Below, piece after piece: positions 63,658 to 64,000 of a DNA stretch of 64,000 nucleotides. The DNA lies in the NCBI RefSeq assembly GCF_009296265.1, contig NZ_WBJS01000007.1, positions 1-64,000 on the forward strand, given 5' to 3'. A program made the position numbers and the translations under genes. This stretch comes from Thioclava sp. JE_KL1. GTDB lineage: Bacteria > Pseudomonadota > Alphaproteobacteria > Rhodobacterales > Rhodobacteraceae. The stretch's first letter is position 1. Every line of letters starts with the position of its first letter. A model generated the notes under the pieces. It was not told the origin of the DNA and searched no databases. It saw only the letters and a program-made list of their open reading frames with translations.

Positions 63658-64000
63658 GTGACCGCGAGTTATTCGACGCTCAAACGCGCAATCCGCCCGG
63701 CCATGCTCTTCGGGCTGGCTGGCATCTTGGCTGCCTGCGCGAGTGCGCCGGAACAGCGCTATGCGCAACCGACCCAGTCGACGAAGGCCGTGCCCGCCGA
63801 ATATCAGGCGCGCGAAGATGACGGGAAAACCATCCCGGCGATCAGTCCGAAATATCTGGTGGAGCGCAACCGCCGCCAGGTCGTGCCCTATCACGGGCCC
63901 GAGGCTGTCGGGACGATCGTCGTCGATCCCTATGCGCGTTTCCTCTACTACATCACCGCGCCGGGCAAGGCAGAGCGCTACGGCGTCGCAGTCGGTCGCG
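63658..64000 (+). CDS. L,D-transpeptidase-like lipoprotein (partial, runs off the window)
   Basis: The frame is open to the last base of the window; 114 codons are visible. GTG 63658 starts a lipoprotein signal with lipobox LAAC (Cys27). After a Gln/Pro-rich linker the segment GTIVVDPYARFLYYITAPGKAERYGVAVGR is the beginning of a YkuD (L,D-transpeptidase) domain; the catalytic His/Cys lies beyond the window. Such enzymes make 3-3 peptidoglycan crosslinks or attach lipoproteins. An in-frame TTG lies six bases upstream. Confidence 0.8.
   Translation, partial: MTASYSTLKRAIRPAMLFGLAGILAACASAPEQRYAQPTQSTKAVPAEYQAREDDGKTIPAISPKYLVERNRRQVVPYHGPEAVGTIVVDPYARFLYYITAPGKAERYGVAVGR

Overview
The window is GC-rich chromosomal DNA from an alphaproteobacterium, most likely a member of the Rhodobacterales (roseobacter/Paracoccus/Thioclava-like). 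The evidence is the C1-A72 initiator tRNA, the protein resemblances throughout, the ruvCAB order, a candidate Irr-type iron box, a fused allantoinase/OHCU decarboxylase, and a dispersed intergenic repeat with an AAATATCCCGGGG core that sits next to stop codons. There is no phage, no insertion sequence and no CRISPR array. Genus and species cannot be fixed from the sequence alone.

Layout. 1-285: initiator tRNA-fMet with a stray copy of its anticodon arm upstream. 285-14422: an amide-utilisation locus. On the minus strand are an NCS1-type permease and a MetX-like alpha/beta hydrolase. On the plus strand are amiC and amiR (amide sensor and ANTAR antiterminator), then a Tat-exported binding protein, two permeases and two ATPases of the UrtABCDE/Fmd type, aliphatic amidase amiE, and a NorQ/CbbQ-like AAA+ ATPase with a NorD/CbbO-like VWA protein. 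14502-23543: DEAD-box helicase, CaCA-type antiporter, xylulokinase, aldose epimerase, glpD and glpK. 23537-28183: a small secreted protein and a ureide pathway (PuuE-UraD fusion, ureidoglycine aminohydrolase, ureidoglycolate lyase), then a zinc alcohol dehydrogenase. 28180-31540: LysR regulator divergent from glutaryl-CoA dehydrogenase and a class III CoA-transferase. 31637-33676: HupE/UreJ-like metal permease, a second membrane protein and a DUF1007-like EF-hand protein. 33793-35984: feoAB. 36229-43605: a type I secretion island with two unusual large cargo candidates. 44244-47830: LuxR regulator, a hypothetical, and an HWE kinase with a single-domain receiver. 48119-52905: YeeE/YedE sulfur transporter, MFS transporter, msrA, prmA, small proteins. 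53122-55840: ruvC-ruvA-ruvB and a truncated globin. 56000-64000: YcjX/YcjF pair, gabD, S58 peptidase, SDR, a second aldehyde dehydrogenase and the start of an L,D-transpeptidase-like lipoprotein.

The most interesting regulatory signal is that both transcription units flanking amiCR begin with the same architecture on opposite strands: two short hairpins whose loops carry A at position 1 and G at position 4, the second overlapping the 5' arm of an intrinsic terminator. That is the known target design of ANTAR proteins such as AmiR. I infer that one AmiR relieves termination in both directions when AmiC senses an amide, while amiCR itself lies outside the attenuated segments.

The most interesting protein system is the type I secretion island. 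Its transporter pair (no outer-membrane TolC partner in the window) follows two large proteins that lack an RTX array. They share a previously unfamiliar motif, Q-x-N-x-[LV]-x-D-x-D (five copies in one, one in the other), and one also has Q/G-, N- and Gly/Ser-rich low-complexity blocks like a matrix or amyloid-like protein. A CsgD-like LuxR regulator is divergently transcribed across a 638-bp intergenic region.
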